A DNA stretch of 64,000 nt from Euglena gracilis (Eukaryota > Euglenida > Euglenophyceae > Euglenales). The position numbers and the translations under genes are program-made. The notes below the pieces were generated by a model. It did not search any database, was not told the DNA's origin, and saw only the letters and a list, made by a program, of their open reading frames with translations. Positions within the stretch are counted from its first letter, which is position 1; each line of letters begins with the position of its first letter. Below are positions 1 through 10,328 of the stretch, piece after piece. Where the stretch lies: NCBI GenBank assembly GCA_039621445.1, contig CP154955.1:33773417-33837416 (forward strand), written 5' to 3'.

Positions 1-107
1 CCCTTCAGGAAGAGGGAGAAAAGGTCTGCCACATCCCCCCAAACTTTCTAACACAACAACCCCTCTCAAGGGGAGGAAGGGGGGGCACAGCAGCCCCCCC
101 AGATTTC

Positions 108-416
108 ATGTGGAGCTGGAGACCAACGTCAAACTCAGCCCCATGGAGGGGATATCAGGGCCAAGGCGGCCAGAATTTAAATCATTTGCACGGCCATGGT
201 GGCCAAGAAGTGCAGGGCCATGGAGGCCATTATCTTCAGGGCCAGGGCGGCCAGAACTCACAAGGCCATGGTGGCCAAAGGGGTGGTCCAGAAATGGCCC
301 CCCAGAAGCTAAGGTCCCAACCTTATATCAATCTTCTCCAGCAGCCCCAGGAGAATGCCCCAGAGGGGGAAAAGGAGGACGAGGGGGTCAGCCCCCCAAA
401 TCATTGAATTCAACCC
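108..416 (+). pseudogene. Gag-like N-terminal Gly-rich repeat region of DIRS copy 1
   Basis: A frame open from about 108 to 407 encodes short repeats of the form GHGGQ or GQGGQ, built on a degenerate DNA unit around 'ggccatggtggcca'. DIRS copy 2 has a comparable Gly/Tyr/Ser repeat region (GYGS units) in the same place ahead of RT. I infer the N-terminal Gag-like nucleic-acid-binding part of the element. No zinc knuckle is visible. The low-complexity sequence makes the frame uncertain. Confidence 0.4.
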
Positions 417-2599
417 ATGGAAGGGGAAATCAAAGGGGGGACCCTCAGTGGCCCCCCTGTGGTATGTCCTCAGACAAACAGAAGGACAAGATGGAGCAGA
501 GAGCCTGTGAGAGAGAGGGTGAGTGCATGCACACCCCCCCATCCATTACATCAAACTCCAGGGGCACCAAAAGGTTGTGAAATGTCCCAAAACCCCCAAC
601 CAGCCCCCAGAAAATCATTTGAATGGAGAGATAACTTCCATGGAGGAAAAGTGGGGGGACACCCCCCTGCACCAGAGACTGCAAAAAAGTCTAAAATGGT
701 GGCTGAAAAATGCCCCCCAGCAACCTGCCAACTTATAAAAGATGGAATTCAACCCCCCTGGGTCAAACCACCAAAATTATCCACGCATCCAAAACCCAGA
801 GCCTACCTAGACCTGAACCAGGCAGAAAAAATCCTGTTGGATTACGAAAAATCAGGGTCCATAAAGAGGGTTCAGGATTCAGGAACCCAGCATTTAATTC
901 CCTGGTTCTTGATTTCAAAACCAGAGGGGGGGCAAACGAAGTGGAGATTCATAAGCGACTGCAGGGAAATAAACCAAAAATTCCCTGTGAAAGCCTTCAA
1001 ATTAGATCACATTCAAAACATTTTCCCAGTTTTGGAGAAAGGCCAATGGGCAGCCAAAATCGACCTGAAAGACGCATATTTTCATATTCCCGTGAACCCA
1101 ACCTTAAAACCCTTTTTAAGGCATCAGGTGGGGGGACAAACTTGGGAGTTCCAAGCAGGCTGTTTTGGCCTAAATGTGATGCCACAAATTTTTATGTCAG
1201 TAATGAAGACATTTGAAAAACGTTGGAGGAAAAAAGGAATCCAGGTTTTTATTTACCTGGACGACATTTTATTGGTTGCTCCCACCAAACATATTTTGCA
1301 AAAACACCTGAACAAGTTTGTCAGAGACCTAATCGATTCAGGGTTCAAAATAAATGTCAAAAAATCAACCCTAGAACCCACACAAGTTGTAAACCATTTG
1401 GGCTTCCAGTTAAATTTCCAAGAGGGAAAATTGCAAATTCCCCCCCAGAAGGTGAAAACAATAAAAAAGGAGCTGGGAAAAATAGTGAAAAAAGATTTTA
1501 TGTCGAAAAGGCAGTTAGCTGCCATTTTGGGCCAAATCAGGTGCAACCTCATGGCCCTGCCCTTCTTAAGGGATTTCACAGACTCCCTAACAAAATTTTT
1601 GGTCAACAAATCTGCAGCCCCATGGGATTCAAAGCATGCCATTTCAAAGGACATAAAAGCCCAACTGAGGGAAATAAAAAATCTGCTGGACACCTGGGGG
1701 GGCAGACCTTTCCCCCAAAATGCAACAAGGGAGTTGCATTCAGACAGCAGCACCCATGCCTGGGGGGGGCTGGACATCCACACAGGAGAAATTGTCCAGG
1801 AGTTTTGGAGAGAAAACTCCATTTTGCATATCAACGTAAAATAATTACGTGCAGCCATCAACACAGTGAAAAGTCTCAGCAGACCTGGGGAAACAGTGTC
1901 CCTTTCAGTGGACAATCAGGTAATCTATTATTACCTGACAAAAGGGGGGGGGGGCAGAAAGGACCCTTTCAACAGCCTTCTAAGGCCATTTTTCAAATGG
2001 TGCATAGAAAAAAGTTTGAATCTACAAGTAAATTGGGTTCCTTCACAGGAATGCTTGGCAGACCCCATAAGCAGATGGGAGTCAGGCAGGGGGGATTACT
2101 CACTGGACCCCCCCAGCTCTTTCAATGGCTAAGGCAGCATTTCAAAGGTTTCATAAATTTGGAAACAGACTTATTTGCCTCCCCAGGCAACAAAAAACTG
2201 CCCAATTTTGTGGCCAGGTGGCCCCACTGGGAGGCCAGGGCAGTGTATGCCCTCCAATGTCCCCTGGACAACATGGGGGGACTTTATGCAAACCCCCCTT
2301 GGTCAATCATTCAGAAATTTCTCCCACGATTGAGAATGTTTCCCCAGACCAAAGTTTTGATGGTCACCCCCTTTTGGGATTCAGCCACATGGTGGCCCCA
2401 ATTAATAAAGATGAAAGTGCCAGGGACCCCCTGCCTGAAGATCACCCCTTACAAGGGCATGTTCACCAATTGCAGGGGGAAAAAAATGCCACCCCCCAGA
2501 TGGCCCCTCCTTTGCATGATTTGCTCAGGAAAATATTGGAGGGGAAACAAATACAGAATAAATCCATTGAGGATTTCCTGGGGAGAAACCCCAGTTTAA
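417..2599 (+). pseudogene. DIRS RT - RNase H - methylase-like polyprotein, copy 1 (broken)
   Basis: The frame from 417 encodes a reverse transcriptase, with the catalytic IDLKDAYF block near 1050-1085 and YLDD near 1255-1270. RNase H follows (ELHSDSS near 1732, a DN pair near 1908, and WVPS...LADPISRW near 2030-2075). A TAA at 1842-1844 interrupts RNase H after HINVK. A frameshift at the C run near 2108 moves the frame, which then encodes the DIRS methylase-like domain with motif YANPPWSII near 2286-2312 and ends at 2599. The NPPW motif is motif IV of N6-adenine methyltransferases and is typical of DIRS elements. Its function in replication is not known from this sequence. One stop and at least one frameshift make this copy inactive. 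Confidence 0.85.
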
Positions 2600-3154
2600 A
2601 GCGGTATCAGAGTTCCTTTGCATTATTATGGGTTATTTTGGACAAAATGGGGATACCCCCCCCCCTCAAGCCACAACTGACCAAGTGGCTGACGCTTTAG
2701 TGCAGTTATTTCAGTTTTCCAAGGCCCAGGCACGTAATGCCTACAGTGCTATGCTTTTAATTCCTGGGTTTGGTGGTTTGAGATTCCACACCATGTTGGC
2801 CCCTTACAAGAGGCTTTGGAATCAAAATCTGGAAAAATATGGCGCTTTTTGGGATCCCCTCCCAATCCTCCTGGGGCTGGCCCAAGCCCCCTTTCCATCT
2901 GATGTATGCACATTGCGCACACAGCTGATTTTTTGCTCCAGAATTCTCTGTTTATATCGATCGTCTGACTTGGAGAGAATCAAACGAACCACCAGTGTGT
3001 TGGGCAAAGGCGCCCTACATAAAAATTAAGCGTAAAGGCCAGAAGTTCCATAAACGGGAGAGAGTTGTTTCACTTCCAAAGTGCCCACAGATAAGTCCCT
3101 TTCATTTAATGATGGCTTATGTGGCTGCAACCCGATTTAACGTAAAGCCTGGGG
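2485..3154 (+). pseudogene. Tyrosine recombinase, N-terminal part, DIRS copy 1 (split)
   Basis: This frame overlaps the end of the RT-RNase H-methylase frame in the -1 register, the same arrangement as in copy 2. It encodes the recombinase core-binding part (SLKRYQSSF near 2594, RNAYSAMLLIPGFGGLR near 2733) and the first catalytic arginine in LYRSSDL near 2950. Frameshifts lie at the C run 2656-2665 and near 2985-3005. The reading stops at KPG (3151), where the gypsy LTR begins. The sequence at 18598 continues in frame with GPLLISL, which matches the equivalent segment of copy 2. Confidence 0.82.
3151..3154. repeat. Target-site duplication (GGGG), left
   Basis: GGGG directly precedes the left LTR and recurs directly after the right LTR at 18598-18601. 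Deleting the element plus one copy restores the DIRS recombinase frame (codons for P-G-G-P-L-L). The right flank has a fifth G, so the duplication could be 4 or 5 bp. Confidence 0.8.
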
Positions 3155-3751
3155 AGTTTTCCCCTCTCGCCGGTTCGGTGACCGTGCCCGGAATGGGCTC
3201 CCCGGCAGGCCGAGTGGGGGAAAACAGTCACCCGGCGCTCCGGTAAAATCGGCACACGTGCCCCAAAAATTCCCTTTTTTTTTGTGTCTTTCGGTCCCTG
3301 AATTCAGCCAGAACCTGGGTTCCGGCAGCCAAATAATTCAAAAATTGGGGGGGGGGAATGGTATTTTTGGCCAACTCCTTGGGGGTGCCTCTGAAGTAGT
3401 AGGGGGGGGGAGGAAAAGCCTGGATTGAATTTAAAAAAGGGTAGCGGGGGGGACGGATGAACACCTTCACCTTGATTCCCAGCGCCGCTTGCTCTTCCTT
3501 TTTTTGAATTTGAACTCTTTCCTTTTGATTGACCTTCCGGATTGACTTTTTGAACTTCTTTGATAATTGTTTCCTTGAACTCAGATTGAATTTTTGAAAG
3601 TCCTTCCTTCAGCATGCACAATTCTTTGAATGAAACATTCGGAAAAGAGAACCTGGGGGGGAAAAGTACACAGGTAAAAAAAGTGGCGGAATGGGGCAGA
3701 ATGTTCGCTAATTCCAGTGCGCAGGCGCCAGGCCGCCTCCCGCCGCCTACA
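3155..3751 (-). repeat. 3' LTR of the gypsy-like element
   Basis: This 597-bp sequence is a direct repeat of 17997-18597. On the element's strand it begins TGTAGGCGG and ends GGGGAAAACT, so it starts with TG but does not end in CA. The polypurine tract abuts its start and GGGG follows its end. Differences from the 5' LTR cluster at G homopolymers and near 3415-3460. Confidence 0.9.
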
Positions 3752-3761
3752 CTCCCCTTCC
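3752..3761 (-). promoter_or_regulatory. Polypurine tract of the gypsy-like element
   Basis: On the minus strand GGAAGGGGAG lies directly upstream of the 3' LTR. This is the expected position and composition of the RNase H-resistant primer for plus-strand DNA synthesis. It confirms both the orientation and the LTR boundary. Confidence 0.75.
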
Positions 3762-5686
3762 TACCGAGGCGCCCGGCCTCGCCTGCCTTCGGCTAACCTC
3801 GGAGGCGGGAGCGGGGGGCGATGCGCACCTCATCGGCGAAGTGAACGAATTGTACAAACAAACGTCGGGGCGGTTCGGGTATAAGGAGGGCAGGGGTGTG
3901 GCCTTGGCCTCGGCCTTGGCCTTTGGCGTTTGGTGCCCTGGGGCGCCCCTCGTGTGTGGCCTCGCGCGCCACAGGAGCCTGGTCGGGGGCTGGCGTTGGT
4001 CCCCGGGCGGTCTGCTGGCAGGCCGGCCGCAGGCTCCTGTGGGCGCCTTGGGAGGGGGTGGAACTCCTCCGGGCTCCCGGCAGGGGCCGCTGTCCTGCTG
4101 GGTGGCTTGGCAGCCGCGCCGCGCCGACCTGCAGGCTGGGGGCAGAGCCCGGAGCGTTGAGCCTTTCGGGGGGGCGGTGCGCTCCCTGGCTGGTTGGGGG
4201 GGGGGCGGTCCCTTGGGCTCCCTTGGGTCTTTCTGGTGCCTGGGGGGTCTCTTCGGCTCGCCTCCTTTGCCCCGCCTGGCCTGGCTGGCTGGGGGGGGGG
4301 GCGTGCCTTTCTCTCCCTTGCGCCTGCTCGGTTCTCTTGTGGCGCTCTGGGGGGGGGGTGCTCCTTGCGCCCTCTTCGGTTCTCGTTTGGCGCTCTGGGG
4401 CTCCGGTGGGTGTGGGCGCCCCTGGGGGGGGCGCCTTTTTTTTTGGGGGGGCGCCCCTGGGGGGGGGGCGCTTTTTTTTTTCGGTCCGGGGGGGTCCGGG
4501 GGGCGTTTTTTTTTTTTCGGTCCGGGGGGGTCCGGGGGGCTTTTTTTTTTTGCCCGGGGGGTCCCCCTGGCCTGGGGTCTTCTTCCTTGGTGTGTGGGGG
4601 GGGTCTTTGGTCGTGCTCTCTGGGCCCCCTGGGGGGGGGGGGCGGCCTTGGTTGGTGGCCTCTGGGCCCCCGGGGGGGGGGCGGGCTTGGGTTTGTGGCC
4701 TCTGGGCCCCCGGGGGGGGGGGGCCTGGCTCGGTTGCCTCTGGGGCCCCCTGGGGGGGGGTCCTGGCTCGGTGGCCCTCTGGGGCCTCCTGGGGGGTCTT
4801 TGCTCGGTGGTCCTCTGGGGCCTCTCGGTGGCCCTCTGGGGCCTCTCGGTGGCCCTCTGGGGGGCCCTGGCTCGGTGGCCCTCTGGGGCCTCTCGCCTTG
4901 CTGGTGCCCCCTGGGGGGGCTTTGGCTGTTCGGTGCCCCCTGGGGGGGGGCTGGCTTCGGTTCCCCCTGGGGGGGCCTGGCTGGCTTCGGTTCCCCCTGG
5001 GGGGGGGGCCTGGCTGGCTTCGGTTCCCCCTGGGGGGGGGGGGGCTTGGCTCGGTGCCCCCTGGGGGGGGGGGGTGGCTTCGGTTCCCCCTTGGGGGACT
5101 GGCTGGCTTCGGTTCCCCCTGGGGGGGGGGGGGGGCTTCGGTTCCCCCTGGGGGGCCTGGCTGGCTTCGGTTCCCCCTGGGGGGGGGTGGCTTGGCTCGG
5201 TGCCCCCTGGGGGGGGGGGGTGGCTTCGGTTCCCCCTTGGGGGGCCTGGCTGGCTTCGGTTCCCCCTGGGGGGGGGGTGCCTGGCTGCCCTGGCTGTCTG
5301 CCTCCCCTCGCTGGCTGGGGGGGGGGGGTGGCTGGCTGGTGGCCCCCTTGGGCCGCTGGCTTGCCTGTGTGGCCTCCGCCCCCCCGCTCCCTCCCGGCCG
5401 TTGTCTTCCCTTGGCCGGCTGGGGGGGGTCTGCTCTGCCCCTGGCTGCCGCCCGCCTCTGGCTTCCGGCCTTGGGCGTCAGCCTCCTCCTGCCTCCACAG
5501 TATCAGTGTCAGTGTGAAGGACAGGGGCAGAGACATCCGCTGCCATCCGTCGGCTCGCCTCCGACGGTGTAGTCTCCACGTACCCAGCCTCCGCCAGCGT
5601 CTTGGTCCACGGCGCAGCAGGCACTCTGGCGAATCGGCAGGCAAGGAACGGCAGCAGCAGCAGCAGCCCCACAAATACAACCCCCC
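3762..5686. repeat. G-rich minisatellite tract between pol and the 3' LTR
   Basis: Almost 2 kb of strongly strand-asymmetric sequence. The plus strand has dozens of runs of 7-13 G, and the element's sense strand is correspondingly C-rich. From about 4930 to 5280 a degenerate unit containing 'cttcggttcccc' followed by a G run repeats at least nine times. Frames are open on both strands simply because the tract is simple. On the sense strand one of them would give a 616-residue Pro/Gly/Glu-rich product (5680 to 3830), for which I see no domain. I treat the tract as non-coding repeat unless a conserved frame is shown in other copies. Confidence 0.7.
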
Positions 5687-8600
5687 CTACCCAGTACGGT
5701 TTGACGCCAGGCTTTTCCAACCACCCCCGGGGCGGTGGGCTGGCATGGGTAGCCGTGGGTAGGGGAAAATGGGTGGCCTCCGGGTTGGGGCCGGAAAGGG
5801 CCGGGACTCACCAGGCCTGCGTTGGGGGGATTGAGGACGCAGACACCGGCGGTGGTGCCCTCTCGCCGCCTTGAGGCTGAGGACGGGTCCTGGAGGTGCA
5901 ACGGGAAGGAGCCATGGGTGGCGAAGGCTCCAGCGGGACAGGGGATGAATGGGGCGCACTGGGTATGGGGGTGCGCTGGCAGGAAATGATGTGAGAGGAA
6001 TGGGGACGGCGTGGCACAGGCCGGCGGCATGGGGGGGTGCCGGCCCGTACACACCGGGAAGGCCGCAGGCGGAGGGGGCACCGCGTCCCCGCCCGCAGCC
6101 GGGAAATGGTTCGGAATGGGCACATACGGAGAATGGGTGAACATCGCAGAGGCAGCCACAGCCGCCTTGGGGGGCAGCCACAGCAGCCTGGTTGGCAGCC
6201 ACCACTGTCGCCTGAGGGGCGGCCACAGCAGCCTGGGAGGCAGCCACAGCCGCCTGGGGGGCAGCGTGCGGCAGCAAATGAGCGAACGCAGACACGGGCT
6301 GCGCACACTCAGCTCCTGTCGATGGACACACCAAGGTTGATACCGCAGCAGAGGGGATCTGGGGATCAGCCTCCTGCGACAGCTGGGGAAACGCAGAGAC
6401 GGAGGGACGGTCGGACGGGTGGTGCACGAAGTGCAGCGTGACGGGCTGGTGCGATGCAGCGGCGGCGACAGTCCGCGGTGGATCCTGACCTAGCGCTGGC
6501 GGTGGATCGCGTGTCGGGACGTGCTGTGCTGCAGGCACCGCTGTGCCCACTGGGGGGTCCGCTGACTCCCCTTCCTGGCTGCTTGCCTCCTCGTCCTTCT
6601 TGATGTCCTCGTCGGGCCAGACCCACTCCTCGGGTGGGTCTTCCCACTCGGCGTTGTTGATGACCTCCTGCCCCTGCTTCTTCACCTCCGCGATAATGAC
6701 CGCCACCTCAGCCGGGTTGCGGTGGAGGTAGTCCAGCAGGTCCACCTTGAGCTTCTTGGACTTGGTGTACTCGATCATCTGGTGAGAGTAGGGATCGAAG
6801 AAATTCTTCAATGGCTCCCACGTGAGTGTCGGGTGGCCCTCCCACTTCACCTCGAACTCCCAGTCGCCGTCGTCTCGTCTGCGGTGCCGCCGGATCTCCT
6901 CCACCGTCCACTCCTCGATGTCCACGTCTTCTTGCGGTCTGGCCTGCCGGTAGACGAACATCTTGGGCGGGCCCCACAGCCGCGTGTCATCGCGGTAGGC
7001 CTTCAGCTGGCAGCGGTGGGCCTCTTGGCGGCGGCCCTCCTCCAGCTCCAGCTCGTACGAGTGCTCGCCACGGCGCACGGTGACCCGGGCTGGGCCAAGC
7101 CAGTAGCTCTCGAGCTTCTGGCCCGGCCGTCTCGGAGGCCGGAGGTACCAGACCAGGTCTCCCTTGGCGAACTCCTCGAGGTCCTTCCTGCTCCGGTTCT
7201 TCTGGTCCGCTTGCCGCTTGTGGAGGTCGTTGAGGACGTCGGCGACCTTCTGGTCCACGGCCTTCTGTCTCTCGAAGAACGACACGGCATCCTCCACCAT
7301 GACCGGGGCCTTGTACGGTACGCCACCAGTCCACCGATGCCGTCCATACAGCACCTCGTACGGGCTCAGGCCGTGCTGCGCCTTGGAGTCGTTCAGCTTC
7401 TGCACTGCCCTGGGCAGGGACTCCACCCAGGTGATCGGGGCCTCGGCCTTCTCGCTCCGGATCCGCTTCTGCAGCTGCGCACCGAGGGACTCCGCCCGCC
7501 CGTTCGCCGCGTGGTGGTACGCCTGGGCGTAGGCGTGGCGGATCCCGTGCAGGCCGCACATGCTGCGCCACCACGCGCCAGCAAAATGCGGCCCGCGATC
7601 ACTCGTGATCACGCTGGGCAGCCCGTGCGGCGACCACCACCCCCGGTACATCGCCTTGGCCACGGTGGCGGCGGTGAGGCCGCGCGTGTGGTGGGCCGTG
7701 GCCACGACCCACCCACTGTGGCGATCGACGCAGGCGGCGAACACGTTGTACAGCTGCCCCTCGAAGTCCACCTCCGGCATCACGAAGAGGTCGATGGCCA
7801 CCGACGCCATGATGTACGGCGGGACGGGCGTCGGGCAGACCTTCAGCCGCAGCGGCTGGTGCGGGTGCTCGGTGGCCTGGCACACCGGGCACGTCCGCTG
7901 CAGCCCGCAGGCCACCTTCGCCGCCTCCATCCGGTCCGCGAAGACGTAGGTGCGCTCGGCCTCCTCCACCAGCCGGTCCCCGCCCACATGGCCGGAGACC
8001 GAGTGCTGCTCCCTCAGCACCTCCGCCAGCAGCCCGCTCGGCACACACCACCTCCCCGCCGAGACGAGCCGCCCATCCACCAGCTGGAACCCGCTGGGCC
8101 AGCCCGGGCCGTTGTGGGCCTGGTCCCAGACGGGCTTCCAGCGCGGGCACACCGCATACGCCTTGCTCCAGTCCATGTCGAAGACGTTGATGTCCAGGTC
8201 AGGCTGCGGGGGCACGGGATCAGCGGTTGACGGCACACCCGCCGAGGGCACTGCAGACGGGACCGACGCGGCCGGTGACGGCACACCGGCCGCGGACGCT
8301 GGGACGGGCATGGCCGGTGATGACACCCCGGCTGTGGGCGCTGCGGACGGTGCGATGGACTGCGGTGCGGTGGACTGCGGTGCTGGTGATGGGACTGGCG
8401 ATGGCGCGTTGGATGATGGTGCTGGCACGGACGCTGGTGATGCGATGCACGACGCAGACGGTGGGACTGCCGCAGACGATGCCGACGGTGGGACTGCTGC
8501 GGCCGCGGGAGACGAGGCTGACGGGTGCATCTCACGTGGGTGCTCGGACCGCGTACCGTGCGGGGCGTCTGCTGGGGCGTCTCGGGCGTTGCGCTGCGTG

Positions 8601-9166
8601 TCGAGGCGGCTGCGCGTGGTGACGGCGATGTGGGACGCTGACGGGACCGCGGCGAACGACTGGAGCGGGATCAGCTGGATGACGGCCAGCTCTCTCCCCT
8701 CCTTCAGGGTTGACCTCTCCACCTGTTCCGCCTTGGTCTCCTCGTCCTCGGGATGCACCGCCTTCGGGGTGGACTTCTCGCGCAGCTTCTCCTCCAGGAT
8801 GTGGGCCTTCATCTCCTTCGTGTCGGCCTCGGTGCCGTGCCACGAGGTGTCGCGCCAGCCTTGTGAGGCCGGGTAGGCCCAGCGGGACATGGCATCGCCC
8901 ACCACGTTGGTCTCGCCGGGGACGTGCACCACGGTGATGCGGAACTCGTTGAGCTTCGCATGCCATCTGGCCCGCCTCCCCTGCGGGCCCACTCCGGCGA
9001 CGTACTCCTTGTACCACGACTCCAGGCTGCGGTGGTCGGTCAGGACGAGGATCTCGTTGTCCAGCAGGAAGCCCGCCCACTTGTCGAGGGCGGCCACCAC
9101 GGCATACGTCTCCTTGTCCCGGACATCCCACCGAAGGCGCTGCCCCTCGGTGAGCTTCCGGGACAT
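5687..9166 (-). pseudogene. Pol C-terminal half: RNase H end, integrase, chromodomain, Ala/Pro-rich tail
   Basis: This 1159-residue frame begins inside RNase H (RDKETYAVVAALDKW and LTDHRSL near 9045-9130). A low-complexity Ala/Pro/Ser linker follows (about 8180-8520). Then comes a zinc-binding HHCC segment (HSVSGH near 7990-8010, CPVC near 7880-7890). The integrase core has Asp in AIDLFVMP near 7785-7800, Asp in TSDRGPHF near 7575-7600 and Glu in NGRAES near 7488-7505. A chromodomain (EVKWEGHPTLTWEPL) lies near 6812-6865, as in chromoviruses that target chromatin. The tail past 6300 contains QAAVAAPQ-type repeats. The frame is displaced by one base from the RT frame at about 9167-9175, where one extra base separates VAF from MSRKLT. 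Host transcription start and processing are not visible. Confidence 0.87.
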
Positions 9167-10328
9167 GAAAGGCCACCGGGACGGAGGCCCCCGGCCGCAG
9201 GTCCTCCACCCGCGGCACGCCGTCGATGTTCGGGAACTGCTCCAGCACCGCTCCGATGGCGTAGTCCGACGCGTCGGTGCGCAGGACGAACGGCTTGGCT
9301 GGATCGATGTGGTACAGCTCCAGGTCGGCGACGAGGGCCTTCTTCAGCTTGTCGAACGCCTCCTTCTCCTGCTCCGTCCACACCACTGGGTGCTTGGATC
9401 CCGCCTTGGTCAGCTCCCTCGGCAACTTCAGCTTCTCCTCCGCCAGCTCCGCGTAGAGTCTCACGTAGCCCGCATAGTAATTGCAGACGCCGAGAAACGC
9501 GCGGAGACTGCTGACCGTCGGCGGCAGCTGCCAGTGCTGCACCGCCGACAGTTTGCCTGGGGCAGGCGCCCTCCTGCCGTGCCCCAGGACATGCCCCACG
9601 AACTCGACCTGCCTCATGAAGAGCTTGACCTTGCGGCTGTCGCTGACCCATCTGTCCTTCTCCAAGGCCAGCAACGTCTCACGGACGTCTCGGGCATGCT
9701 TCTGGTAGAACTCCTCGTCCGTCTCCTCCGCTCCCTGCCACGTACTGACGATGATGTCGTCGAAGTACGGGCAGGAGTGCGCCTTCACCGCCGCGCAGGT
9801 TGCGTCGATGTCCCGCTGCAGGAGGGCGGGCCTGACGTTGATCCCCTGCGGGACCACACGCCACTACCACAGCCCACCCGGCAGCTGGACGTTCGTCACC
9901 GGTCGGCGCTCCTCCGCCAAGGCCACCTGGTGGAACGCGTCCCGCAAGTCGATGGTGCTGAAGAGGGTACACTTCGCCTGCTCCGCCACGATCTCCTCCG
10001 TCAAGGGCAAGGGGTAGCTGTCCGCCATGATCTGCAGGTTCGTCACCGCGTAGTCACACACCATCCTCCACTTCCCGTTCTTCTTCCAAATCCGGAAGGC
10101 CGCCGCCCGCCATGTGCCGCGGCCCGGCTCCACCTTCCGGTCGCGGCGGCACTTCTCCTCCATCTCCCGCAGCGCCTCCAGCCCCTCGCCCTTCAGGAGG
10201 ATTACCCTCCCCACCACCGGCTGGGCGTTTGGCTTGAGGCGCAGCACCGCCATCCTGTGCTGGCCTCGGGGCGGCGGATCGGTGTGGACACGGTCGCAGA
10301 AGGCGCGGCCCTCGAACTAATTGAGCAT
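9167..10328 (-). pseudogene. Pol reverse transcriptase and start of RNase H, with two in-frame TAG codons
   Basis: It is in the same frame as the methyltransferase-protease part. RT motifs are WRMVCDYAVTN near 10040-10075, STIDLRDAFHQV near 9925-9965, and the catalytic PYFDDIIVS near 9745-9775. The box is YFDD, whereas Ty3/gypsy elements usually have YLDD or YVDD. The RT connection and the RNase H start (LRTDASDYAIGAVL) lie near 9245-9285. TAG codons stand at 10317-10319 and 9864-9866, the latter between GLW and WRVVPQG. TAG also ends the upstream block at 10329-10331. No TAA or TGA occurs in this frame here. A single-base frameshift near 9170 separates it from the RNase H remainder. Confidence 0.85.

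Larger units (their letters stand above)
1..3154 (+). mobile_element. DIRS-like tyrosine-recombinase retrotransposon, copy 1, left part
   Basis: In order on the plus strand come a low-complexity Gag-like region, RT, RNase H, a Dam-methylase-like domain and the first half of a tyrosine recombinase. This order is specific to the DIRS order. The element starts outside the window, so its left terminus is not seen. It stops at 3154 in the middle of the recombinase, exactly where the LTR of the gypsy-like element begins, and resumes at 18598. It carries stop codons and several frameshifts at C or G runs, so this copy is dead. Base composition is close to balanced, unlike the GC-rich element inserted in it. 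Confidence 0.88.

Noticed and set aside
3830-5762. Long open frames on both strands of the G-rich tract, including a 616-residue Pro-rich frame
   Set aside because: Low-complexity G/C sequence lacks stop codons in every frame. No domain, signal peptide or membrane segment (no envelope-like gene) is seen.
6826-8622. Large plus-strand frames opposite the gypsy integrase
   Set aside because: They are antisense shadows of a GC-rich coding region; the minus strand carries all integrase and chromodomain motifs.
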